Source of the DNA: Andrena cerasifolii
Taxonomy: Eukaryota > Arthropoda > Insecta > Hymenoptera > Andrenidae
DNA: 64,000 nucleotides
Direction of reading: 5' to 3'
Assembly: GCF_050908995.1 (NCBI RefSeq)
Contig: NC_135121.1
Coordinates: 4,898,001 to 4,962,000, forward strand
A program made the position numbers and the translations under genes. The notes beneath the pieces were generated by a model, which did not search any database, was not told the DNA's origin, and saw only the letters and a program-made list of their open reading frames with translations. The first letter of the stretch is position 1. Every line of letters starts with the position of its first letter. Positions 46,264-57,230 of this stretch are shown piece after piece.

Positions 46264-46545
46264 AGAAATTTTATTAAATGTTAGGATTCTAGGTTTTACA
46301 GAACGTAAAAGTGGTCAACGAAAACTACATAAAGTAAATTTGTATTATGCACAAACAAAGAAAGAAAAAATGAATTTTATTTGTATCATATATATAAAAA
46401 TATATATATATGATATAAATAAAGTTCATTTTCTCGTTGTTTGTTTATGCATAATACAAATTTATTTTATGTAGTTTTTACTTATGTAGTTAGCTCTCTA
46501 AAACCTAGAATCCTAGCATTTAATACAATTTCTGTATATATATGT
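46264..46545. repeat. Foldback, ~130-bp arms, 46.3-46.5 kb
   Basis: The left arm (46264-46396) and inverted right arm (46403-46545) share TAGGATTCTAGGTTTTA, AAATTTGTATTATGCA and ATGAATTTTATTTGTATC-type sequence in order, around a tiny TATATA loop. It is AT-rich and non-coding. It directly follows the hairpin at 45944-46140 and precedes an (AT)n tract. Confidence 0.8.
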
Positions 46546-46605
46546 ATAAAATATAAAATAAAATATATATAAAATAAAATTATTTTTAATGAAATTTCTG
46601 TATAT

Positions 46606-46608
<3 letters not shown>

Positions 46609-46655
<47 letters not shown>
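46609..46655. repeat. (AT)n microsatellite
   Basis: About 23 consecutive AT dinucleotides. The 72-codon minus frame 46482-46700 (YIYIYI) is this tract translated. Confidence 0.97.
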
Positions 46656-46661
<6 letters not shown>

Positions 46662-47499
46662 AATTTTATATATATTTGAGATCATACGAAGGCAACGCAA
46701 TAACCACTTTCACAAAAATAATTAATTCATGGTAACTTCACATAAATACCGTAATCTTTCTATCTCGATTTAATCTCAGACTCCTTACGCCACGGCGCCG
46801 CCTACTAATTTCACATACAACGCGGAAGAACACCGATTCATCGTAATTAATCCTTGAAATTCCATCGAACCGATCCTCGGGTTGCCTGTTTCTTCAGGCC
46901 AGGGCCTTTAATACGACGTAAACGAACGCTAAACTACGTGCATTACTCGCTAATACCTAATCGTAACCCTAATAGGCATTGCATTAATCGTGCATGCAAG
47001 AGAGGCCGTATGAACGCCAGCAATCTCGCCTCTCGTAATCAAGAAAGGTAGACCTATCATACATGAAGGAACCTACTAGTTTGCCCTAATTGCCGTTATG
47101 GTTCAACGCTTTGCTGTCTGCAATTATTTCAAATCCACTTGCCCCTACAATTTGTAAACAATTACATCTCGCATTTGCAACATTTACTTAATTTCCATTT
47201 CCACTTCTCCCAGTTACAACGTATAATAACACGGAGCCGGCACATTTAAAAGGTAAATAAACTATATCCCATGCCCTACCTCATCGTGGGGTAAATTCAG
47301 GAGAGACGCCACACTTGTAATATCTTCCAATCGGAAAAGGAAAATTATATGTGTTGCGACTTTTTATATCGCCGCTTGTTCGTCTAGGAAAACAAATTAG
47401 CGAAAGAAGATTACATTAAACTTTTATGTATATGAGACATTAAAGCCTATTATTACAGGCGTAACGCAGACAGGACAAAGTAAGTACTTATTTCATTGT
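46656..47499. other. Mixed-composition intergenic region
   Basis: 46740-47060 is noticeably richer in CpG and unique-looking, without mirror frames. It might hold conserved non-coding sequence, but I can show no function. GGGGTAAATTCAGGAGAGACG at 47289-47310 resembles the TIR of the 51756-52308 element (single end only). Confidence 0.4.
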
Positions 47500-47503
47500 T
47501 TAA

Positions 47504-48130
47504 GGGGGTTGGTTACCCTCAACAGCCTAAAATCAGGCCCTTCTTCAAACGCGCATTCTGAAGTAATAAATGAATATAGAGATAATTTTTGTTTTACTTT
47601 TTAAGCGTCATTTCGTTGACTTTAATGCGCGAAAAGAAAATTTTAAATATATTTATAGGGAAAAAAGTTATAAATATAAATGTGAGAGCGTGTACGCGAT
47701 GCACCGTTTGATGGTGAACACGATTACGGACAGGTGAATTACCTAAAGCACAAAGTAAAGGCATTTTTATTATCTGTAAAACAGTATCCATCTTGTGCAG
47801 CAAGCAAAATTTTGTTAAACAAATTAATACAATTTTTATGTTGATGTCTCTGATTTTTTCCTTTTTTGGAGGAAAAATATGTTTTTATCTTTTTTTAAAG
47901 AATTTATATTGAAAATGTGCTCCCAACACATGGAGGGGAATAGTTTCCTGCAACTGCCTGTAAATTATCATTCAAATCGTTCGAGCGGTTTTCGAGATTT
48001 TATGTTCACCGTTTTGGAAAACGTAGATTCTGGGAAATCGCGTTTAAAGTTGGACATCGTTGTCCGATCTCATGTGCAGGCTCGTACATTTTTTACTGTA
48101 ATTCCTTCAATTTTTTTAATTTCGCGGCCC
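47504..48130 (+). mobile_element. Probable TTAA-type element, right end unclear
   Basis: TTAA (47500-47503) is followed by GGGGGTTGGTTACCCTC. Interior 48005-48050 (CACCGTTTTGGAAAACG, CGCGTTTAAAGTTGGAC) aligns with the interior of 36364-37086. The matching right terminus was not found, so the end is a guess. Confidence 0.45.
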
Positions 48131-48721
48131 GGTTGCGCTTAAAATACAAACCAATATGATTCATTAATTACTCCCGCCTGCACCTAGGCATGTACCGAAT
48201 CCCGTCACCGCCAATTTTTTTCTGCTTTCGCCCTTTAAAGATTTGCAATTGACCTGTATAATTCAGACCTGATGAAGATGTCTTGAGGACCTACTGTTTT
48301 GTAACTTTGGACGTCTTCCAGGCGTCTTTAGAACTTCACTAAATGTCTTTAAGACGTCTTGAATGTTTTGACTACTTCGCCACAGCTCACCAGCGAGCTG
48401 CAGACCCGCAGTTCCCGTTGGTCTGACGCGTTGAAGCCTCATTAATTGACGACCCCTCCTGACATTGATTGATCATATCTTACATCTCGCTGAACTCGTT
48501 TCAACAAACGTCATTTTATTCTGAATAAAAGAGTATAGCATTCGGATAAGGAAAATTAAATTCACCCTGAAATCTCTGCTACACCACAACCTATAAAAAA
48601 TCATTTACGCCACATAGCGTTTCTCTCTAAACTAAACGACTGTTATAAGAACATTTCTTAAGGTTTTCAACTGCTTACGAAATATGCACAAGCATTAGAG
48701 CCTGTTTGTGTACTCGAATAA
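48131..48721. other. Intergenic region with AGACGTCTT-type words
   Basis: 48270-48370 repeats words such as GTCTTGAGG, GACGTCTTCC, GGCGTCTTTAG and AAGACGTCTTGAA irregularly. It may be a decayed element. No gene. Confidence 0.4.
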
Positions 48722-49240
48722 AGCGAGCCGAGGCTAGCTCGGCTAGACCGACCGGGCCGGGCCGGGCCGGGTGCCCGTAAAATCCGGGCCGCCCGAAGAA
48801 TCCGGGTAGCTCGATTTTTTTTGGGCGGCTTGAAAAATCCGGGTGGTCCGAAACGTTTCGGGCCACACGGAAGAACCGGATTCATAAGCACTATATATTG
48901 AACAAAAATACACCCCCAAAAAATTTATATACGCAAACTAGGTAGGTACGAGGAAAACATGAGTAGTGCGAAGTTCGCACAAGCCCGAGGGGTTTGAAAG
49001 TAGTTAGAAATTCTTTTAATAAGTAAACTTCAAGATTATAAATTAGTCAATACCCACTTGGAAGCAGGTGTTTGGCCGGAAACAATTCGGGCTATCCGGT
49101 TGTTCCCAGCGGCCCAAAAGGATTCGAGCTACCCGGATTTTCCGTGCCGCCCGGATTTTACTGGTAAGGTCCGAATAAGGTCCCGGCTCGGTCAGAATTT
49201 CAAGCCGCCCGAATATTCGAGCACTCGAACACCCTTAACA
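48722..49240. repeat. GC-rich CCCGGGCCGCCCGAA cryptic repeats
   Basis: Two GC-rich patches, 48722-48880 (with GGGCC reiterated three times) and 49075-49240, repeat words such as GGCCGCCCG, CGAGCTACCCG and AATCCGGG in opposite orientation. Between them lies AT-rich sequence. They resemble the patch at 7640-7780. They may be the two ends of one element, though no clean termini were found. Confidence 0.5.
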
Positions 49241-50986
49241 GACATCTGGGTGAGACAGGCATACTGTATATTAAACTCGTTGTTTTATCAAAACACAAAG
49301 GATCCAGATTCATTAGCTTTCGCACAGCTGTAATTTTACTAGCATCGCGATTAATATTAGACACCTTCCAATTAAGTATTGTATGGTAAAAGGGCACAAA
49401 TTGCTAGGGAGAGTTTGTATTAAAATTCTTTTCGAAATGAATTCTTATCCACGGACGTGTCAGAGCGGTCTTCCAGAAATCGATTCCCTCGAAGCTTTGC
49501 AGGAAACGACGCGACCCAGAACAAGGACGAAGATGGGAACGTAATAAGATGGCCGTTTGTCGTTCGAAGTGTCAAATAAACGTTGCACAGTCACCCGTTC
49601 GTTCGACCCGATATTTTACCAACGTTCCAGTTTACTTTACTGTTGTCACATTCTAAGGTCTAGATCCTCCTTGCCCATTCTACTTCCACAAAATGTTTAG
49701 AATAATAAAATCGGCCCTCTCCGACGTGTGCTACACATGGAAGAAGTAGCTGGACTCGCATACCTAATTCCGTTGTACATTAGAGAAAGAAAAACTTCCA
49801 TTTTTTGAGAAATCACTTTAATAGTTTCTTGTTTTAAAGTTCGTTCAAATAAAATCACAAAAATTACCATACATCATTTTCGCTAGAATAATAGGTATTG
49901 GGAAATACTGCGAGAGCGCCATCTACTAAAGTAAGCTCTGTGATTGGGGCAATCGCGTTACAGGACTGGTGTCACACAAGTGTTGAAACAGTGAAATAAT
50001 GTTTTTGTCATTAAATAGTCTGTTAAATTTTACAAAATCGATCATCAAACAGTCAAAATTCCCAATACTGCCAATTACACGTGACAACTAACCCGAATAG
50101 ACTGCTTTAATTTTCGCCGCCAGATGGCGTAGCCGGAATAAGAAAATGCCGATATGATAGTTGCGTAAATACAGTACTACAGTACAGTAGCATCACTCTC
50201 AAATTCATGTAGTAGGTACGCACAATATTCATAGCAATATGATTGATAAAACGTTTCGAATCCACCTTATTTTGGCCAAGAGAGACTTTACTGCACATTT
50301 TTACAATAAATAAATTTTGCAATAATATTTTCCTAATACTACTAATAAGAGAGCTATAAATGACAACGCGTTTAAGCGAATGGTGCAATAAATATTTCCC
50401 CTTCTATATACTTTAATTTTTAATAATTTGAATATTACATTGAAACTGTAGTTTTCGAAAACTTTCGTTAAAACGTCTTTGTAGTCTCTTTTTTTAAAAA
50501 AAAAAAAATACTCATAGCTTTGTGGTAATTATGATTTCGCAACGACAATTGTAGCGAAGTTTTTTTTAATGTAAATATCGTTATTACTAAATTGCTTAAA
50601 GCTATAAAGAAATGTACGAATTTCTATAGTATCGTCGACTATATACACTAGCTCACCGGGTCCTATGTAATTAGTAATTCTAATTGTCATTCGATTTGTT
50701 ACGCTGATTAAGCCATAAATCAATGATTGGCCAATTTGGAGGCTAGCTAATTAATGGCCGTTTCTCAGTGGTTTACTTGCGTTTACATCTTTCGCTTTTC
50801 AAGTAACAGCTACACTTCGTCAAATGCACGTCGAACATAAGCAACAGTTTATCACTACTCCACGTCACTTGCAATTGTACACGGAATTCTACGTTTTACT
50901 AACAGTCGTCGCTGGTTTCGATCTCTTCTGATCGAGTGTGTGGGAATTGCTACGATGACAGTTCTGACGTTTCCACGTTGACCGGC
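49241..50986. other. Intergenic region, nothing recognised
   Basis: 49440-49760 and 50740-50985 are CpG-bearing and unique-looking but show no gene structure. A GCGCCATCTA-type word at 49917 and its complement at 50121 recur elsewhere (56101, 56165) and may be a short dispersed motif. Confidence 0.4.
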
Positions 50987-51352
50987 GCACAGTGGTACAT
51001 AATGACATTTTTTGTTCAAATCTCCCTACAGGTCGTAATTTTTCAGAAAACTTGACGACTTTTTTTTAAATTCTTCGCAATTAAATTCTCTATCGATCTG
51101 CCTAGCCGAAATTTTGAATTTCGTTGCTGATTTTTTTATATTTAGCGAATTATACAGCACTTCTCGAAGAACAGTATCTGTGCGCTTTTTGGCCGCCTGT
51201 TCAGAATTTAAAGTCAGAATTCAAAATTTCGGCTGGACAGATCGATAGAGAATTTAATTGCGAAGAATTTAAAAAAAGAAACATCAAGTTTTCTAAAATA
51301 TTACGACCTGTAGGGTGATTTGAACAAAAAATGTCATTATGTACCACTGTGC
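50987..51352. mobile_element. Foldback MITE, 366 bp, ends GCACAGTGG
   Basis: The arms (50987-51120 and 51220-51352) are inverted copies of about 133 bp, sharing GTACATAATGACATTTTTTG, TACAGGTCGTAAT-type and TCGATAGAGAATTTAATT. The ends read GCACAGTGG...CCACTGTGC. Flanks gave no obvious duplication. Non-coding; the plus frame inside is a mirror artefact. Confidence 0.8.
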
Positions 51353-51753
51353 AGCATTCGTCAACGCCACTGAAAGCTTACCTTAACACACTAAATGGGT
51401 CAAATATCTGTACTTACATATCCAGCCGGGTTATTCAATGCCCTCTTTAAAGTAAATGCACCCCCTTACTCCGTACAGAGACTTCTTTCCTAATTGCATG
51501 ATCCATGCTCAGGATTGGAACGAGCGCGCTTGGATGAGGTCATTGTTCTCCGAAAGGCGTGGTGTGATCAGGCTTTCCAAGAAAAATACCACACACAAGT
51601 AGGCCATGCACCACCATTTTTCTAGCTTAGCTCTTAATTATGCAAAGGACCCAGCGCTATAAGCAACCGGATTTCATTCAGGGTTTATTCGGGTTCATAT
51701 TCATTGAAAAGTTGTTACAACGAGATCCGGTTAGAGAATCCTTAACCGTACAG
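51353..51753. other. Intergenic region, nothing recognised
   Basis: Mixed composition without repeat partners or recognisable frames. Confidence 0.4.
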
Positions 51754-51755
51754 TA

Positions 51756-52308
51756 GGGTAATTGCGGGAGAGATGCCGCACTATGAGAGACGCCGCTGCA
51801 CCTTCGGTATTTCAGGGTTATCGGTAATAAAATACAACACTGTCGATTTTTTTACTCTTTTTCACATTTTATTTTTATTTTATGTGTAATGAATGTGGAA
51901 GGAAGAAGAAAAGACGATTAAATTTAGAAATGCAGAAATAATATCTGCACCTATTTATTGTTCCAATTTTATTGTATTTTATAACTGTATAAATTAAAAA
52001 GATGTTTCACTTTACTTTGCTTCTACTATTTTTTTTAAATAAAACGTTAAAATTAACAAGTTTAAATAGAAAGTTAAACGTTTTTCGAAATGCGGCACCA
52101 CTCCCGCACGTGCGGCTTCTCTCCTACGAAATGGATGTTTTTAGTTTCAATTTTTTAAGGGTGACAAATATTAAAATTTTGATTTTCTTTAATGCTGGAG
52201 TAGGACAAGATGTTCAACTAATATGTATCCTTGGAACAAATTTTCATTGCAAAATTTAGACACGGTGACAATTTTGCGTAAGGTGCGGCAACTGTCCCAC
52301 AATTACCC
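51756..52308. mobile_element. TA-flanked element, TIR GGGTAATTGCGGGA
   Basis: The left end GGGTAATTGCGGGAGAGATG and inverted right end GGGTAATTGTGGGACAGTTG, both followed by GCCGCA, are bounded by TA (51754-51755, 52309-52310). Internally near 52095-52125 the words GCGGCACC and GCGGCTTCTCTCC echo the ends. Non-coding (an 85-codon frame inside is unrecognised). Confidence 0.8.
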
Positions 52309-52440
52309 TACGTCAATTACTGTTAAGCTGAATTTAATACAGTCATATTGACCTCCCGCATTTCTCAGTGCGTCAAAACCGAGGACAGTTAAGCGTACCT
52401 CTAGTTAGAGTGCCAGGCGCGATAACAATACAATAATTAT

Positions 52441-52869
52441 TGTGTGTGAAATCCTGGCAGCAGACTTTATTGACGCGTACAGTTGCAACGTGGTTCTATA
52501 GGGTCCAGAGTCCAAGACTATCGGTTGCTTGTGATTTGGGCCCCTCATTGGCAAGGTCAGCTCGAGAATGCTTCTTTCATTTCTTTGCGTAAAGATCAAT
52601 GTCTCCCACATCGATCCCTACCCTTGCAGGATAACTCTGCTTCCCGCCAAAATGCCAGGAGAGAGTCCTATCCCCCCGCGCCGTCCTCAAGTGCCCACAT
52701 CTGCGCACCACTTGTGAAGAAGACGACGCTGCTGATTGTAAGAAACGTTCATCGTCGCTGCGGTGTTTGTTCTTGCTAGTTCGGCTAAATCCCTGCAGCT
52801 CTGACCTGTCGAACCTTCCTTCAATGGCAGGCATCCTGCCTTTTGTTTCCATACCCGCTATTTCTTACA
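52441..52869 (-). mobile_element. Solo LTR with perfect 5-bp TSD
   Basis: On the minus strand it runs from TGTAAGAAATAGCGGG to TTTCACACACA (TG...CA). It carries AATAAA (plus-strand 52466-52471) near its 3' end, as expected of an LTR polyadenylation signal. The flanks 52436-52440 and 52870-52874 are both ATTAT. No internal retrotransposon sequence adjoins, so this is a recombination-derived solo LTR. It shares ordered blocks with 23964-24633. The superfamily is not determined. Confidence 0.85.
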
Positions 52870-52874
52870 ATTAT

Positions 52875-53889
52875 TGTAATCTGCACAATTCAAATATCTA
52901 AATGTACAACAAAATCGTTTGTCGTGTCCGCATATGGATAGAACACAGAATCACATTTATTAAACATGGTTAGCTTCACAATGCATCTTTGTCTATCCGA
53001 GAGTTGTGCGAATTGTCAAATCCTAACCATTTACCAATCCTAACGCATATACGTTATTACTCTTCTTACGCAACACCTTTCCCACTAGATACACGCCGGG
53101 ATCAGCAACGCGACGTAACTCGGGTTCATAGGATCATCTGGCGACAGGCTTTCCGCGGGAAACTTGGAGCAAATAAGTTGCGGGGTTAGTTGTCTGCACC
53201 TTGACTACCTTGAACACCTCGGTGGTCCAATTTGGTGTATAACCGTTATCGAAGATGGATATAAATTTGCTCAGCGTACAAACTTCTGTTCTTCAAAATC
53301 AGTTTTTAAATATACGTTGGGTTCTATGTTACACACATTTCGCGGTAGATACTGGCTAGTTTCTAGGCTCAATTCATTTTTTATTTGCGTGTAAACGTTC
53401 CTTCGTTCAATGAATTTCTCCCACGTCGTTTGCTACACCTGTTCCTCAACTCTCGATTCAACTAGATATGTACAGTTCCAAGAAATAAACTGGTTCAATC
53501 GTGGTTCGATAGACGTTCCATACTACATTCCACTTTAGAGTAGACTCGTTCCGCGCAGGGATATACTGTTGATTGGTAGGAAACCGGCAGGGAGAGTGCT
53601 GCGACCAATCGCGAAATTGCTACGACCAATCGCGTGTGTCAGATCCGTGGGAGCTGCGCAGATCGGTCGCAAATCGGTAGGGGCGTTGGTACACTCTTAT
53701 ATGGAACGAAGTGTAGATACCTTTACCAGTCAATAATGTCGAATCTTCTCGACTGAGATTTTTTATTGTAAACCAGCACGTGTGTCAGATCGGTCTACTC
53801 TTATATGGAATGGAGGATAAGTGATTTGATTGTGGTTCGATAGACGTTCCATCGGGGTACGATAATCCTTCCTCATCATCCAACGCAGT
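52875..53889. other. Intergenic region with a spaced duplicate
   Basis: GGTTCGATAGACGTTCCAT occurs at about 53503 and 53837. Between them CTCTTATATGGAA also occurs twice (near 53694, 53795), so a segment of about 330 bp seems partly duplicated. No gene is recognised. Confidence 0.45.
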
Positions 53890-55340
53890 TTCAGCTGATA
53901 CCGCATAGTTCTATGATTCTCACGTACGACGAATTTGATTTCCAAAAGTATAATATTTCATTCGCACGTTCATAAGTTTTCTCACCGCCAAAATGATATC
54001 ATCTGACACAGCTGCCTGAGCATTTGTCCTTCGTGGAAGCTCCTGCTGCAACATGGAAACGGACATACTTCTACGTTTCCGCAGCAGCACGTAATAGCGC
54101 GCCAAACCCTGTCGTAAACGATCCTTTACGAATCGACTTCACACAAGTACGTAATGAGCGATTTACCAAAATCGCGAATGTCAGCGTCCTCATGCACATG
54201 ACAAAAGCTACGATGCGAAGACTGTTTACGTACGAACATTGCATCGACCGCGTGTTCTGGTGGTTGTCTGAAAATATGCACTCCGTAACCGGCAAGTACG
54301 CGACCTTTGTCGACATTCTACGTACTGCTGCTACGTCCACGAACTACGCAATTAATTTCCGAAACTGACTGCTACGAACAGCATTCATTGATAGATCGTG
54401 AGCTATTAGCGGTAGGATTGCAATCGGTGTTACGCGATGCAAATCACACATCACATATGTACATGTATTCATATATCGCTCATTTCCTGCAACAACAACA
54501 CAACCAAAAATTTTCAGTTTTTCAATTATTAGTACAGAAAAAGCGGTTGTTGTCTAACAAAACTTTTGAACCCGTTTCCCCCAAAAGTCGTGAATTTTTA
54601 GTTATGTCGTTGTTGCAGCAAATGAGCGATATGATTTACCAGTAAAAGCACACCTTTTTTCACCAACACCTGCACTATATCATACTTTGTATGATCCTTT
54701 TCTACACGTAGATATTACCTAGCCCAAACCTATGCTCTTCCGGTTGCCACTTCTTATTATGTGACGACTGCGAAAAAAGCTCCACCTATTATTCTATATT
54801 TTGCACAACATATATTGGATTGTGAAATCTTTTGCAATATAACTATATTCCCGCGGGACCGCAAGTCACAGAACCTATGCAATGTCGATAAAACCCTGAT
54901 TCAATATCGACTGGCTTATAGTGGTAGCAGCGAACTTGAGTCGCACGACCTACGCAATGTCGATGCACACGTATTTGCACGACCGAACAGATGCAAATAT
55001 TCGGAACGAGACCTTGAATAGCTATCGCATCTCGCTCTATGTTTTGTCCACGATTCGGAAGACTGCTACACCGAATTTTTGTCTTCTCCCTCCTCTCTCT
55101 CTCTCCCTCTTGCACCTCTCTCTATAGGTACATAGAACAAGCACCGTAAGTAGGTAGGAATATATGCATACACGCAACAAGGAAATACAGAATTTAGCGT
55201 CCCTCTTACACTGAGCTACCGAAGGTGTCGAATTACACAACATCCGCGATAAGAACGTGCACGAACGCGCCCTGACGGGTGCGTCATGCTACGCGCGGTG
55301 ATTTCTTCTTTTTATCAGAAACCGTAAGTCACCGGCGATC
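53890..55340. other. Stop-poor stretch with unrecognised overlapping frames
   Basis: Plus frames 54024-54368 (114 codons) and 54307-54645 (112 codons) overlap, and the minus strand is also open (53920-54340). The peptides show no domain I can name. Frames open on both strands argue against a gene, but the density is unusual for this window. The word CTACGCAATGTCGAT-type recurs at 54875, 54950 and 55376. Confidence 0.3.
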
Positions 55341-55747
55341 ATCATTGCGGTGATCTGGTTGGCTACGAAGTCCAATTACGCAATGTGTTGCATTGTTGTC
55401 GCAGGATCAAGGATACATGTTAAGATCGTGAAAAAAGTGTACAAAGAGAAAGAGAGATGGCAGCAACAGGGCAAACACTTTTGTCCACCGAAAACGTATT
55501 TCAAAGTCCTTTCTCTCTCTTTGCCCAACAACGCAAACCGTTCACGGTCGCGCCTGCGTCCCGCTCTACGCTCCCAAGTACTATGCCCCTCCGCCAGGTG
55601 GCGCGACCGCGCTGTTCCCAGGGAATTTTCGCGCGTCTAGCAACTTTTTTCCACACGTATATTGTGGTTTTGCGCCGATGCTACGGATTTTTGCTTCGAT
55701 TGCAGGGAATTTCCCTCGATCCTAGGGACTTTGGGTATGTGGGAGGC
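55341..55747. other. Mixed intergenic region with AGAGAAAGAGAG tracts
   Basis: A purine tract near 55445 and a pyrimidine tract near 55515 are short inverted matches. GATCCTAGGGACTTT occurs at 55717 and again at 55995 and 56034, a local repeat into which the next element inserted. Confidence 0.45.
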
Positions 55748-55971
55748 TTAGAGCATATAAACATGGAGGAAGCATGCAATGGGCGAAAATGTAGACGGCG
55801 GTAGAAAGAGAAAGATATACATTGGGGACACCCTCTCTCTTTCAAGCGCTAGGGGCGGCAGCGCTTTTTTTATGTCAGTAAGAGAGAGGGTGTCCCCAAT
55901 ATATCTTTATCTTTCTACCGCTGTCTAAATTTTCGCCCATTGCATGCTTTCTCCATGTATATATGCTCTAA
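55748..55971. mobile_element. Hairpin MITE with perfect 10-bp TSD (MULE-like)
   Basis: The ends TTAGAGCATATA and inverted TTAGAGCATATATAC bound arms of about 95 bp that share AAGCATGCAATGGGCGAAAA and GGGGACACCCTCTCTCTT. The flanks 55738-55747 and 55972-55981 are both TGTGGGAGGC. A duplication of 9-10 bp is typical of Mutator-like elements, whereas hAT gives 8 and piggyBac TTAA. The 224-bp unit is nearly all stem. Confidence 0.85.
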
Positions 55972-55981
55972 TGTGGGAGGC

Positions 55982-56439
55982 GCCAGTATACCGATCCTAG
56001 GGACTTTGCGTCCGCGGGTGGTATCAGTGCACCGATCCTAGGGACTTTTCGTGGCAACAGTTTTCGCATCTTACCCCCACCACCAACTCTCACGCTCGGA
56101 GCGCCATCTGAGATTACCCCGCCACCATTCAATATTACCCCCACCACGACGCAAATGACATGCAGCGCCATCTAGGACTCCCCCTCCCATTAACCCTCTC
56201 ACCGCCCAGCCCCCGATCCCGCTCCCCACTTGCGTGGTCATCGCCTCACCATCATTTGATCCCTTATCTGTGTGCATATGCACATGATGTTTACTGCCTT
56301 CAATCGATTCAGTATAACTGATAGTTATTGTCAATCATAACTTTAGCCTTCAGCTATCATATATGCAATGTAAATAGATATTGCACTATGTAGTATACGG
56401 AGTTAGAAATTGGTTGCATGGAAAGTATGCCCAAAGGTG
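55982..56439. other. Mixed intergenic region
   Basis: Contains ACCGATCCTAGGGACTTT twice (about 39 bp apart) and a C-rich CACCACC-type stretch (56075-56240) with GCGCCATCT words. No gene. Confidence 0.4.
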
Positions 56440-57230
56440 AATTGAAGGGTGGGATGCAATAAGGGGACTAGCGCTCGAAAATGGAAAAAAATTATCGTGC
56501 AAACGCTACGAAAGATTGGAAAATTAAATGTTGTTAAACTGAATTTTAAAAAATATAGTGTCGTACAGCTCGCCATGACACACATTTTTTCTATTTACAA
56601 TTTGTTTATCCAAACATTACCATTCGAGCTAAAAATTATAAACAAAAAATTTTTCATCGTCCAAACTCATTATTTCTTTAAACATAAATTGCGATAACTT
56701 GAGTAAATATTAACGGATCGTTATGAAACTTAAAACATAACTTCAGAAAACTCTAGCGAAACCGCAAAATGTATGTACAAAAAATTAAGTTAAAAAATGT
56801 AATAATATTTCATTAAAAAGAAATACTGGGCATAACCCATGTTTTTCAACATTCGCCGTTAAAAAGTATCGAGGCAATTTTGAGGTACATATAACTGGCA
56901 GCGACAAAGTTTTTCCTTAATATACAAGGAAGTTTTTCACCAAGTTTCACACTGATTAATAAATAATTGTAGAAGATATGACGATATATAACAGTCAACG
57001 CGAGTGCTAAGACTGCTAAGTAGCGAATTATATGCGACCGCTGACTGTTGGTGGCGTGCGAGATTTATATATATCGTCATATCTTCTACAATTATTTATT
57101 AATCAGTGTGAAAATTGGTGAAAATCTTTCTTGTGTGTTAATTGTAATTTTCCTATCTTTCTTAGCGTGTGGACAATTATTTTTCTCATTTTCGAGCGCT
57201 AGTCCCCTTATTGCATCCGACACTTCAATT
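56440..57230. mobile_element. Foldback element with outer and inner inverted arms
   Basis: The outer arms (56440-56530 and about 57130-57230) share GCAATAAGGGGACTAGCGCT and CGAAAATG. The inner arms (56930-57000 and 57066-57130) share CACTGATTAATAAATAATTG and AGAAGATATGACGATATATA-type sequence. An unpaired AT-rich region of about 400 bp separates the outer left arm from the inner hairpin. No target duplication identified. Confidence 0.75.

Noticed and set aside
54024..54645. Two overlapping ~113-codon frames considered as a gene
   Set aside because: The opposite strand is also open, no domain is recognisable, and there is no splice-supported structure; kept only as a note.
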